64,000 nucleotides of DNA, from NCBI GenBank assembly GCA_016125215.1, contig WGMF01000028.1:124001-188000 (forward strand). Reading direction: 5' to 3'. Positions 1-7,864 of the stretch are shown here, in pieces. The position numbers and the translations under genes are program-made. This stretch comes from Phycisphaera sp. (GTDB taxonomy: Bacteria; Planctomycetota; Phycisphaerae; Phycisphaerales; Phycisphaeraceae). The notes under the pieces are model-generated. The model was not told the origin of the DNA and made no database searches. It saw nothing but the letters and a program-made list of their open reading frames with translations. Position 1 is the stretch's first letter. Every line of letters begins with the position of its first letter.

Positions 1-21
1 CTGGGCGCTGTCATGCCTCAT
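1..21 (-). CDS. Start of a gene running off the left edge (probably DUF58 protein)
   Basis: An ATG on the minus strand at position 21 opens a frame (Met-Arg-His-Asp-Ser-Ala-Gln) that continues off the window, only 16 bases after the stop of the MoxR gene. In MoxR clusters the next gene normally encodes a DUF58 protein, so that is the expected identity. This rests on gene order only; seven codons cannot identify a family. Confidence 0.3.
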
Positions 22-37
22 GCCTAAACACGATTCC

Positions 38-1060
38 TCACACGCTTCCCACGCCGGCCTCGACGGGCATCGTGTCGACGATGTCGTTGAGGACCATGTC
101 CGGCGTCACGCCCTCGGCCTGGCCCTCGAAGTTGAGCAGGATGCGGTGACGAAGCGCCGGGAGCACGACGCTCTTGATGTCGTCGATCGAGACGTGGGCA
201 CGGCTGTCCATCAGTGCGCGCACCTTGCCCCCGAGTACGAGGGATTGGGCGGCACGGGGTGAGGCGCCGAAACGGATGAACTGCTTGGTCAGCTTGGTGG
301 CGTGTTCGCCCTCGGAGTGGGTCGCCAAGACACAACGGATGGCGTAGTCCTGCACGTGCGGTGCGATGATGACCCGGCGGACGAGCTTCTGGTGTTCGAT
401 GATCGTCTTCTCGTCGAGCACGGCGTCAATAGTCGGCTCGGTCGCCATCGTGGTGCGATTGATGATCTCGTGCAGGTCCTCGCGCGAGCTGTAACCCACC
501 ATGAGCTTGAAGAGGAAGCGGTCGAGCTGCGCTTCGGGCAGCGGGTAGGTGCCCTCCTGCTCGATGGGGTTCTGCGTGGCCATGACGAAGAAAGGTTTGG
601 GCATGTGGTGCGTGACGCCGGCCACGGTGACGCTTTTTTCCTGCATCGCTTCGAGCATGGCGCTCTGGGTCTTGGGCGTGGCACGGTTGACTTCGTCAGC
701 CAGGACCATCTGCGCGAAGATCGGCCCGGGCTGGAATCGGAACTCACGCTTGCCAGTGGCGGGGTCTTCGTTGACGATCGTCGTGCCGGTGATGTCGGCG
801 GGCATCAGGTCGGGCGTGAATTGGATGCGTGCGAACTTGAGCGACAGCGCCTGCGAGAGCGAACGGATGAGCAAGGTCTTGCCCAGGCCGGGGACGCCTT
901 CGAGCAAAACGTGCCCGCCGACGAAGAGCGACGTGAGCACGCCGTCGACGATCTCGTCGTGGCCGACGATGACTTTCTTGACCTGCTCGCGCACGGCCTG
1001 GTAGGCCTGGACGAACCTGGACGCTTGTTCAAGAACCTGCTGGTCATCGGAGAGGGCCAT
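38..1060 (-). CDS. MoxR-family AAA+ ATPase
   Basis: This 340-residue protein is a MoxR-type AAA+ ATPase, a cytoplasmic chaperone-like ATPase that usually works with VWA-domain partners to mature or activate other proteins. Walker A (GVPGLGKT) lies near residues 55-62, Walker B (LADEVNR) near 118, followed by the family-typical ATQNPIEQEGTYPLPEAQLD block and a C-terminal lid domain. The chosen ATG at 1060 has a good AGGAG site just upstream; an in-frame extension of 16 codons lies in repeat DNA and has no ribosome site. It is the third gene of a leftward cluster with a Gln-rich membrane protein and a large VWA protein, and is probably followed by DUF58, which fits a MoxR-VWA system at the inner membrane. 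A nested repeat element separates it from the VWA gene. Confidence 0.93.
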   Translation of the reverse strand: MALSDDQQVLEQASRFVQAYQAVREQVKKVIVGHDEIVDGVLTSLFVGGHVLLEGVPGLGKTLLIRSLSQALSLKFARIQFTPDLMPADITGTTIVNEDPATGKREFRFQPGPIFAQMVLADEVNRATPKTQSAMLEAMQEKSVTVAGVTHHMPKPFFVMATQNPIEQEGTYPLPEAQLDRFLFKLMVGYSSREDLHEIINRTTMATEPTIDAVLDEKTIIEHQKLVRRVIIAPHVQDYAIRCVLATHSEGEHATKLTKQFIRFGASPRAAQSLVLGGKVRALMDSRAHVSIDDIKSVVLPALRHRILLNFEGQAEGVTPDMVLNDIVDTMPVEAGVGSV

Positions 1061-1080
1061 GTGGGGACTCCTGTTGATAG

Positions 1081-1296
1081 TTAACCGCCAAGACGCCAAG
1101 GACGCCAAGAGGGGAGGAAAGATAAGAGAAACCGCAGATTGCGCTGATGACGCAGATCAGATTTTCCAAGCAGGAGAACATGAACTTCAGTATTCATTCT
1201 GTAATCTGTGTCATCTGTGAAATCTGCGGTTTCTGTATCGTACTGTCCATGATCCTTGGCGCACCCTCTTGGCGATCTTGGCGTCTTGGCGGTTAA
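1081..1296. repeat. Nested modular inverted repeat (GCCAAG outer, GCAGAT inner arms)
   Basis: The ends are perfect inverted copies beginning TTAACCGCCAAGACGCCAAG at 1081 and closing at 1296. Inside lies a second inverted pair built on GCAGAT words (about 1130-1153 and 1201-1233). The words repeat every 8-9 bases. The right end overlaps the last base pairs of the VWA gene and supplies its TAA stop. It lies between two co-directional genes and so is probably transcribed. Confidence 0.85.
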
Positions 1297-4200
1297 TGGT
1301 CTTTGTTTTCATCCAATCGTTGCTGTGCGCGTCGTTTGGCGTCAAGGAGGCGGCTGGTGGTGGCGGGTGTATCGGACTGTGGACGCGGGGCGGTGTCACG
1401 GTGGCGGCTGCGCGGGGCGTCGGCGGTGGCGGCGCCGACGGCGGCGGCGAAGTCTTCCGAGGCCTCCGCGCCCTCGGCCGCCTCGAACTTGCGCGTTGTG
1501 ACGGGCTTGGGGGATTGGGAAACGGCAGGCTGACCCGGGATGACATTGGCATCGGGGATAGTGCCGGGGGCATCACGTTGGGCCGCTAACTTCTGGTCCG
1601 TCGCGGCGGCGCGGCGTTTGAGTGCGGTGAGGGTCGCTTCGGACTGGACCTCGCGCGGCTTGAGCCAGGTACGCACCGCCGCGACCTGCGCCAAGGCAAA
1701 GCCCCACATCGCCCCGAGGTCCCACGCGATGCGACGCACCGCCACGTCGAACACCATCAGGGCAATGAGCCACATCAGCAGCGGCCGCCACAGCGGGCGG
1801 ATCGAACGCGAGGCGTTGATGCCGTCGCGGGTGAACAGGGCCTTGGCGTTTTCGAGGTCGGGCGACAAGACACGTCCGCCGGTGATCTGAGCGACCTTCT
1901 TCAAGAGTTCCTGGTTGGCGGTAAATCGGCGAAGCTCTGCCCCGGGCGGTTTGCTTGTGCCGCCGAAGATCGCCTGCGGCTCTGAGTTGTTCTGTGATCG
2001 GTCGATGGCAAAGAGGCTGACCATGTAGTTACCGGTGTCGAACGCGGGGACGGAGGTCTCATACACACCGGGCCCGGTCTGCTTGAGGGTGACGCGTTGC
2101 GTCGAGCCGTCGGGCCGGATGACCGTGCCGACGATGTCGAGGAAGTTCTGAAAACTGCCTGACGAAGTTTTGCCCTGGTCGAGTGACGAGGTCGCGTCGA
2201 GTCTGAGGTTGAGCTGGTTGTTCTGGATGGTGGAGGCCAGGTCGAAAGCGCGTGAGGTGGAGGGCCTTGCGATGGCGCGGACGATGCGAGCCCAGAAGTC
2301 GGCGTAACCGTCCCATGAAAGCCACTGGCTTGCCCAGCGGTTGGTGGCGTCGGAGGTGAAGGCGGCGGTTCGACCGAGTCCGACCTGCCAGTGGGCAAAG
2401 AGGGGTTCGCCCTCTGGTCCAAGCATCGGCGTGAAAACGCGGGGGTCGTTCTTGTGGCCGGTGACGACGAGGCCCTTGAGCGGCGGCGGGCTGTCGAGAC
2501 CAGTGATGATGGGCGAGCCGGTCTGGACGAACTGGGGATTGAAGGGGGTTTCCTTGATGAGGTTCTTGCGGACGGTGCGGGCTTCCTTGATGAAGACCTG
2601 TGGCAGTTGATTAGGGTTGGTGACGGGGTAGTAGGTCCCGCCGGTCATGGTGGCCAGCATGTTGAGCAGTTGCCCATCGTGCCCGTCACCGACGCCGACG
2701 GTCGAGAGGGTGATGCCGGCTTTGGCCATGTCGCCTGCGATCTTGTGGTAGGCGGCGCCGGCGCTCTGGCCGTCGGTGAGCAGGATGACGTGGCGCACAG
2801 CGGCGTCCTGCGTGTTGAGCGGCGCGAGGGCTTTGTAGGCTTCTTCGAGGCCGGGGTAGATGTTGGTCCCGCCGCCGGGCTTGATGGCGCGGATCTGGTT
2901 GGCAATGAGCTTGGGGTTGGTGTTCATCGTCAGCTTGACGACCCACTGCGCATCGGAATCAAACGCGACAACGCCGACCATGTCCTGCGGGAAGAGCGTG
3001 AAGAGCGCCTGGCACGCCGCTTCGTTGGCAATCTCCTGCTGGGTGTATTGCGAACCGCCGACGGGTGAACCCATCGAACCCGAGCGGTCGATCACAAGCA
3101 CGAGCGCACCCGAGGGCAGCACGGACTGGCTGGGCACCTGGCAGGTGACGGGAAGGATCTGGTCGATGGGCGAGTTGGTCCAGCCACCCGCGCCGAAACT
3201 GTCGGGACCACCGACCATCACCATGCCGCCGCCCAGGTCGTTGACGTACTGGGCCAGCAAACGCTGCTGCACGGGCGAGAGCATCTCGGCGGGGACGTTG
3301 TTGAGGATCACCGCGTCATACTTGTTAAGCATGCCGGCGTTGGTCGGGAAGCTGTACGCCGGGAGAACCTGCGTGTCGATGCCGTGCGATTGCAGCGCGT
3401 CGGGCAACACGCGTCCGGGCGCATCACCGACACCGTCGATCACGAGCACCCGGCCCTTGCCGTGCACGAGCGTGAAAGCCTGCGCTCGGTTGTTGACGGC
3501 GATGGTGTCGCGCCCGCCACGCTCTTCATTGGCCACGAACTGGGCCTCGAAGGTGCTCGGCCCCGAAAGATTGGTCGGCAACTGGATCAACTTCACACAA
3601 ACATATCTCCCCCCCCCACCCCCGGAACCCCCGGAAGTTACCCCGGTGTTGTTTGTGCCCCCGGATGTGCCCCCGGAACCCCCGGGAGTTACCCCGGTGT
3701 TGTTTGTATCGTTGGGTGTGCTGTTTGATGCGCTCTCATCAGGTGCCGTATCACTCGTGTTGTCGAGCGACCAATCCTCCTTGCCGATGCCCGCGGCCTC
3801 GGACGGGGCGTTGGGGGAGAGGTCGATGACCTCGCCGTCGCGTTTGAGGTAGAGCAGCCCGGGCGTCGGGTCGGTGGCACGCAGCACCACACGCAGCGCG
3901 ACCGTCTGACCCTCACGCGCTTCGGCTGGGGCGTAGACCGCTTCGACCTGCACTTCATGAGTGACTTTGTATTCGAGTGGCAACACGTCGATGGGGATGC
4001 CCGCGGCCCTGGCCTCGCGTGCCACCGCCAGGACCGAGGCCTCCGACGCGGTGTCGTTGCCGTCGCCCACGAGCACGAGCCGTTTGCCCGAGTCGGCAGG
4101 GAACAGCGCCATGCCCAACCGGATAGCCGAGGCGTAGTCCGTGCCCTCCATCGGGTCCTCCACCGCGCCAGGGTCGGCGTCGTAGGCCAGCGACGGCATC

Positions 4201-4616
4201 GACTTGACCGAGGCCCGCTGGTCGAACTCGACAATGCCGATGCGGTCGTCACGGCGTTTGTCGTCGGTGGCGGTTCGGAGGTATTGGTTGACCCACTGGT
4301 CGACCGTGGGCTGCTGGCCGTTTTGTGCAGGACTTTCCGCGCCGGCTGTGACTTGAGTCGATGGGGGCATCGAGAATTGGCGGACCGAATCGCTCGTGTC
4401 GACGACCGCGACGACGGTGAGGTCTTCGTGCCAGCGCACCGCCTGAATCCCCGCAAGCATCAGGACCACAAGCACGAGCACGAGCAGGCGCACAACGATG
4501 GCGGTCCAGCGACGCACCACGTCTAGCGCAGCTAAGCTGCGCATCCCCAGCCAGACAATCGGCACCGCCAAGAGCAACAGCCAGAGCAGCGCGGGTTGGT
4601 CAAAACGGGTCTGCAT
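1293..4616 (-). CDS. Large membrane protein with two VWA domains and a glutamine-amidotransferase-like domain
   Basis: The 1107-residue protein starts with two membrane segments (about residues 10-25 and 39-57). A first von Willebrand A domain follows, with a DTSDS metal site near residue 73. Then come a Gly/Ser/Asn-rich stretch at about 295-342, a class I glutamine-amidotransferase-like fold (about 385-490, no convincing catalytic Cys), a second VWA domain (DRSGSMGS near 507), beta-rich segments, a membrane segment near 935-960 and a charged tail. Such proteins are membrane-anchored partners of MoxR ATPases. The low-complexity stretch is encoded by two 51-bp tandem units containing the CCCCCGGAAGTT word, so it looks like repeat DNA tolerated in frame. 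The TAA stop lies in the flanking repeat element. The ATG at 4616 has only a weak ribosome site. Confidence 0.85.
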   Translation of the reverse strand: MQTRFDQPALLWLLLLAVPIVWLGMRSLAALDVVRRWTAIVVRLLVLVLVVLMLAGIQAVRWHEDLTVVAVVDTSDSVRQFSMPPSTQVTAGAESPAQNGQQPTVDQWVNQYLRTATDDKRRDDRIGIVEFDQRASVKSMPSLAYDADPGAVEDPMEGTDYASAIRLGMALFPADSGKRLVLVGDGNDTASEASVLAVAREARAAGIPIDVLPLEYKVTHEVQVEAVYAPAEAREGQTVALRVVLRATDPTPGLLYLKRDGEVIDLSPNAPSEAAGIGKEDWSLDNTSDTAPDESASNSTPNDTNNTGVTPGGSGGTSGGTNNTGVTSGGSGGGGGRYVCVKLIQLPTNLSGPSTFEAQFVANEERGGRDTIAVNNRAQAFTLVHGKGRVLVIDGVGDAPGRVLPDALQSHGIDTQVLPAYSFPTNAGMLNKYDAVILNNVPAEMLSPVQQRLLAQYVNDLGGGMVMVGGPDSFGAGGWTNSPIDQILPVTCQVPSQSVLPSGALVLVIDRSGSMGSPVGGSQYTQQEIANEAACQALFTLFPQDMVGVVAFDSDAQWVVKLTMNTNPKLIANQIRAIKPGGGTNIYPGLEEAYKALAPLNTQDAAVRHVILLTDGQSAGAAYHKIAGDMAKAGITLSTVGVGDGHDGQLLNMLATMTGGTYYPVTNPNQLPQVFIKEARTVRKNLIKETPFNPQFVQTGSPIITGLDSPPPLKGLVVTGHKNDPRVFTPMLGPEGEPLFAHWQVGLGRTAAFTSDATNRWASQWLSWDGYADFWARIVRAIARPSTSRAFDLASTIQNNQLNLRLDATSSLDQGKTSSGSFQNFLDIVGTVIRPDGSTQRVTLKQTGPGVYETSVPAFDTGNYMVSLFAIDRSQNNSEPQAIFGGTSKPPGAELRRFTANQELLKKVAQITGGRVLSPDLENAKALFTRDGINASRSIRPLWRPLLMWLIALMVFDVAVRRIAWDLGAMWGFALAQVAAVRTWLKPREVQSEATLTALKRRAAATDQKLAAQRDAPGTIPDANVIPGQPAVSQSPKPVTTRKFEAAEGAEASEDFAAAVGAATADAPRSRHRDTAPRPQSDTPATTSRLLDAKRRAQQRLDENKDH
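3605..3720. repeat. 51-bp tandem repeat inside the VWA gene carrying CCGGAAGTT
   Basis: Two units with a 51-base period, each containing CCCCCGGAACCCCCGG(A/G)AGTT followed by ACCCCGGTGTTGTTTGT, lie in frame in the VWA gene. They encode two 17-residue units of the type TNNTGVTxGGSGG. The period is a multiple of three, so the frame is kept. The exact CCGGAAGTT word is at 3631-3639; the second unit carries one change. Confidence 0.85.
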
Positions 4617-4625
4617 GAGAAGAGA

Positions 4626-4818
4626 TTAACCGCCAGGACGCCGAGTACGCCAAGAGGATGAGAGAAGAACAATCCGCAGATGACGCAGATTACGCAGATT
4701 CATACAAAAGACTCGGAATGTTTTGGTTTGAAAAATCTGCGTCATCTGCGGAATCTGCGGATGATTTTGATCTTATTCTCGGCGGATTTCTTGGCGACCT
4801 TGGCGTCTTGGCGGTTAG
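4626..4818. repeat. Nested modular inverted repeat (GCCAAG outer, GCAGAT inner arms)
   Basis: Outer arms start TTAACCGCCAGGACGCCGAG at 4626 and end CTTGGCGTCTTGGCGGTTAG at 4818. Inner arms are GCAGATGACGCAGATTACGC near 4676-4700 and its inverse near 4738-4763. It has the same architecture as the 1081-1296 element but a different loop. It sits between the Gln-rich gene and the VWA gene of one leftward cluster. Confidence 0.85.
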
Positions 4819-4831
4819 TTCAAGGAAAGGT

Positions 4832-6829
4832 TTAGCGCGGGGCTTTAGGGGCCTTGCTCGGTTCGGCGACCTGGTCGGGCGATTCGGGGAGCTGGTCGAA
4901 GTATTCCTTGATCGCTTTGTGGTAGCGACGGGGGACGCGGTCGTCGCTCACGGCTTGCTCCGCGCTCTGGCGGGCCTCGGTCACCGCCTGGTTGAACTCG
5001 ACCGTCGGTTCGCCCTTGCCGACCTCGCCCTGGGTCATCCACGATGCGATGACACGACCCTCCTTGTTCTGCACGTCGTCACGCTTCTGGTCGACGTTGT
5101 AGCCGGTCATCTGCGACGGCGTGCCCAAAGGGTTGCCGCCCGAGCCGGTGCCCCAGCCCTTGCCGCCCTGCGCGCCGTTGGCCTGTTGACCTTGCTGACC
5201 CTGCTGGCCCTGCTGCTGCTGTTGACCCTGACCCTGGCCCATCGCTTGACCTTGTCCCTGACCTTGGCCCTGACCGGGGTTCTGGCACTGACCCTGTGCC
5301 AACTGCTGCATCGCCTGTTGCACCTGTTGCTGTGACTGCTGCATCTGCTGCATCGACTGCTGCATCTGCGACATCTGCTGCAACTGCTGCTGCATCTGGC
5401 CCGCGGCCTGCTGCATGCCCCCGGAAGATTGATTCTGTTGGCCCTGTTGTCCCTGCTGCTGTTGACCTTGGGCTTGTTGCTGACCTTGTTGCTGTTGACC
5501 TTGTTGGCCCTGTTGACCTTGCTGTTGTTGACCTTGCTGACCTTGTTGTTGTTGACCCTGCTGGCTCATCGACTGCGCCATCTGAGACATCGATTGGGAC
5601 ATGCCACTGGAACAGTTCTGGCACTGGCCGGAGTTCTGCTGGGACTGTTGCTGCTGCTGCATCTGCTGCGCCATCTGTTGGGCCTGCTGCTGGGCCTGTT
5701 GGGGCGGGACACCCTGCTGCTGGAGGTTCTGTTGGATTTGTTGCTGGAGCTGGTTCTGGCTGGTCTGGCCCTGCTGGAACTGTTGCACCTGCTGCGGGGT
5801 CAGGCCCGCCTGCTGCGCAAGCTGCTGCATGTTCTGCGCAGCCTGCTTCTTCATTTCTTCCTGCTTCTTGGCCAGGTCTTCGAGTTGTTTGGCCATGTTC
5901 TCAAGCTGACGCTGGAGGGCTGCCTTTTCGTCCTCCGTCATGTCCTTGGCGTTCTTGGCCAGGTCTTCAAGCTCCTTCATCGCAGCCTGGAAATCGCCTC
6001 GACGCAGCGCGTCGGCAAAACGATCAGCCGGCCCCTTCTCTTTCGGGTCGAGCTGGCTCATCGCGTTCTGGACGGTGCGCAGCGCGTCTTCTTTTTTCTG
6101 GGCCTCTTTGTTCAACTTGTCCTGCACGTCGGAGAGCGTTGCGGCGGCGTCACGACGGAGGTTGGGGTCACGCAGGTCACGGTCGGTCAGGTTGGCCAGT
6201 TTCTTGAGCGCGTCGAGCGCATCGGGGTTGTCCTGACGGGCCTGCTCGACCTGCACCCTCTGCACCGCTTCGACGACTTTGGCCAATCGTTCCTGTTGCT
6301 CCTGCGCGGTGACTTTTTCGACTTCCTTCTCGCGCCTCTGTCGGCCAAGCCCGAGCAAGTCCATCTCGGGCAGCACCGCGGCGCACAACGCCAGGAAACA
6401 AGCCAGGACCGGGACGTAACCCCAGACCTTCGTAAAGCGGATCGGGAAGCCCTGCGCGAGCTTGAGCGTGGCCGCGGTGTTCTGGGCGTCTTCGACAACC
6501 CGCCGGGCAAAGGCGTCGTCACGCACGTTCACCGCGTAGAGCGACGAACTCAACCGGCTCTTGAGGCCCAGGCGTTCATCGATGAGCGAGGCGGTCGCCC
6601 GCGTGCCCGGCCTGCGGACCAGTGCCACCACCGGGGCCACAAGCACCGCCGCCACCGCCAGGCCGACGTAAACATAGAGATTCACCCGCACATCTAACAA
6701 CCTGTCACACAACACCAGCACAAGCGCCGCGCTGACAGCGATGAGCAGCGACCAGCCCAGTGCGTGGAGCGTGTCGTGGGCAAAGAGTCTGGCCCGTGCT
6801 CTGGCAATGGCGTTGTGGACTGATTTCAT
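4832..6829 (-). CDS. Membrane protein with coiled coil and long Gln-rich (prion-like) domain
   Basis: This 665-residue protein has two membrane helices at about 18-60 and a third near 135-155. A charged, Lys/Glu-rich helical region (about 160-325) follows, then roughly 230 residues dominated by Gln, Gly, Met and Ser (about 330-563), and a short conserved-looking C-terminal tail. The overall shape resembles the DUF4175-type proteins that accompany MoxR/VWA genes, but the assignment to that family is by layout. The start at ATG 6829 is preceded by GGGAGC; a longer in-frame start lacks this. It is the first gene of the leftward Gln-rich protein / VWA / MoxR series. The Gln-rich stretch has the composition of prion-like domains; whether it self-assembles cannot be seen from sequence. 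Confidence 0.75.
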   Translation of the reverse strand: MKSVHNAIARARARLFAHDTLHALGWSLLIAVSAALVLVLCDRLLDVRVNLYVYVGLAVAAVLVAPVVALVRRPGTRATASLIDERLGLKSRLSSSLYAVNVRDDAFARRVVEDAQNTAATLKLAQGFPIRFTKVWGYVPVLACFLALCAAVLPEMDLLGLGRQRREKEVEKVTAQEQQERLAKVVEAVQRVQVEQARQDNPDALDALKKLANLTDRDLRDPNLRRDAAATLSDVQDKLNKEAQKKEDALRTVQNAMSQLDPKEKGPADRFADALRRGDFQAAMKELEDLAKNAKDMTEDEKAALQRQLENMAKQLEDLAKKQEEMKKQAAQNMQQLAQQAGLTPQQVQQFQQGQTSQNQLQQQIQQNLQQQGVPPQQAQQQAQQMAQQMQQQQQSQQNSGQCQNCSSGMSQSMSQMAQSMSQQGQQQQGQQGQQQQGQQGQQGQQQQGQQQAQGQQQQGQQGQQNQSSGGMQQAAGQMQQQLQQMSQMQQSMQQMQQSQQQVQQAMQQLAQGQCQNPGQGQGQGQGQAMGQGQGQQQQQGQQGQQGQQANGAQGGKGWGTGSGGNPLGTPSQMTGYNVDQKRDDVQNKEGRVIASWMTQGEVGKGEPTVEFNQAVTEARQSAEQAVSDDRVPRRYHKAIKEYFDQLPESPDQVAEPSKAPKAPR

Positions 6830-7044
6830 GGTGGGCTCCCGGTGGGTAAGGACGCGACTGGACACACAATGATACGACGGTCGGCTACCCCCGGCCAGAT
6901 GTACGCGGTCAATGATTCGCTATTAATCGGACAATGCCCGGCCATAAACCCAGCCCATGACCCGATAAACCCCTATCCCGCCCCCCTTGACAGCCGGGGT
7001 ATGATGGTGGCCGCGTTTCGATCAAGCCCCCGGAGGATTTTTTC

Positions 7045-7536
7045 ATGGCCCAGGCCACCAGCGACGACCGGTCCGACACGCTCCGCGCCCTCCAACGGGC
7101 CGCGGCCGGGGGCGATCCCGATGACACGCAGGTCTTCGAGGCTGTCGAAAGCATGGGCGGCAAGAGCCAGGTCGACTTCATCGAAGCCCAGCACGACGAC
7201 GAACCGGCGCGTGCCCAAGCCAGGCCGACCAGCCGATCGACCGGCAGGCCCGCGTCACGGCCCTCATCACGCACCGCGCCACGCCGTCTGTCGTCACCGG
7301 CTTCGCAATCCAACGCCAACCTCAAAGCCACCTTTGCACCCGTGCTCATCACGTTTGGCTGCCTCATGCTGATCCCCGGTGTGTGGTCGATCCTGCACCT
7401 CTCGGGCATCCTCTCCAGCGCCCGCGGCGACGCCACCCGCATGGCCTACCTCATGCTCATGAGCTGGCCCATCGGTCTTGCCCTCATCGGGGCCGGCGTG
7501 TGGTTCTTCCTCGAAGCGAAAAAACACAAGAAATAA
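7045..7536 (+). CDS. Small membrane protein of unknown function
   Basis: I do not recognise this 163-residue protein. Residues 1-90 are polar and disordered-looking, with alternating Arg/Ser/Pro-rich stretches. Two membrane helices follow at about 92-115 and 132-155, and a Lys-rich end (EAKKHKK) is likely cytoplasmic. The ATG at 7045 has a clear GGAGG site seven bases upstream. It stands alone between the leftward MoxR cluster and the rightward BatA-like gene, separated from the latter by a repeat element, so context gives little. A role in the same membrane system is possible but unsupported. Confidence 0.7.
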   Translation: MAQATSDDRSDTLRALQRAAAGGDPDDTQVFEAVESMGGKSQVDFIEAQHDDEPARAQARPTSRSTGRPASRPSSRTAPRRLSSPASQSNANLKATFAPVLITFGCLMLIPGVWSILHLSGILSSARGDATRMAYLMLMSWPIGLALIGAGVWFFLEAKKHKK

Positions 7537-7568
7537 GCCCGTGTCTTCCGTGGGGCTATCCGAGCCGA

Positions 7569-7783
7569 ACCGCAGATGGCGCAGATGACGCAGATTTCAA
7601 GGCAAAAACTTTTCAACACAGAGGACACCAAGAGCACAGAGAAATCATGAATTGAAACAAAGCTCATAGCCATTTCCTGCCTGTATTCTCTGTGACCTCT
7701 GTGTCCTCTGTGTTTCAATCTTTCTGCATGAGAGTTTTGATTCATCCTCACTGAAATCTGCGTCATCTGCGCAATCTGCGGTT
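7569..7783. repeat. Nested modular inverted repeat (GCAGAT outer, ACAGAG inner arms)
   Basis: The gap 7537-7864 contains an outer pair starting ACCGCAGATGGCGCAGATGA at 7569 and ending in its inverse at 7783. The inner pair carries ACAGAG words (about 7616-7643 and 7690-7716). Here the GCAGAT word, which was the inner module at 1081 and 4626, has become the outer module. Nothing coding is visible in the remaining bases. Confidence 0.85.
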
Positions 7784-7864
7784 GCTCTGACAAATCACCC
7801 GGCTTACTCACGCTGACGATTTACCCAACACGCCACTTACTCATCCGGGATATCATTTCAAGCC

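Noticed and set aside
1081-1296. Possible CRISPR array, because of short repeated words
   Set aside because: Words are 6-9 bases with no unique spacers of regular length, the arms are inverted, and no cas gene is near.
1211-1576. Short frames with HRGHRENTE- or NRQDAKIAKR-like translations in repeat regions
   Set aside because: These are translations of the repeat words (also at 7446-7811, 19502-19693 and 40540-40796) and have no ribosome site of their own.
5429-6697. A Leu-rich plus-strand frame that looks like a membrane protein
   Set aside because: CAG/CAA codons of the Gln-rich protein read as CTG/TTG on the other strand, which gives a false hydrophobic protein.
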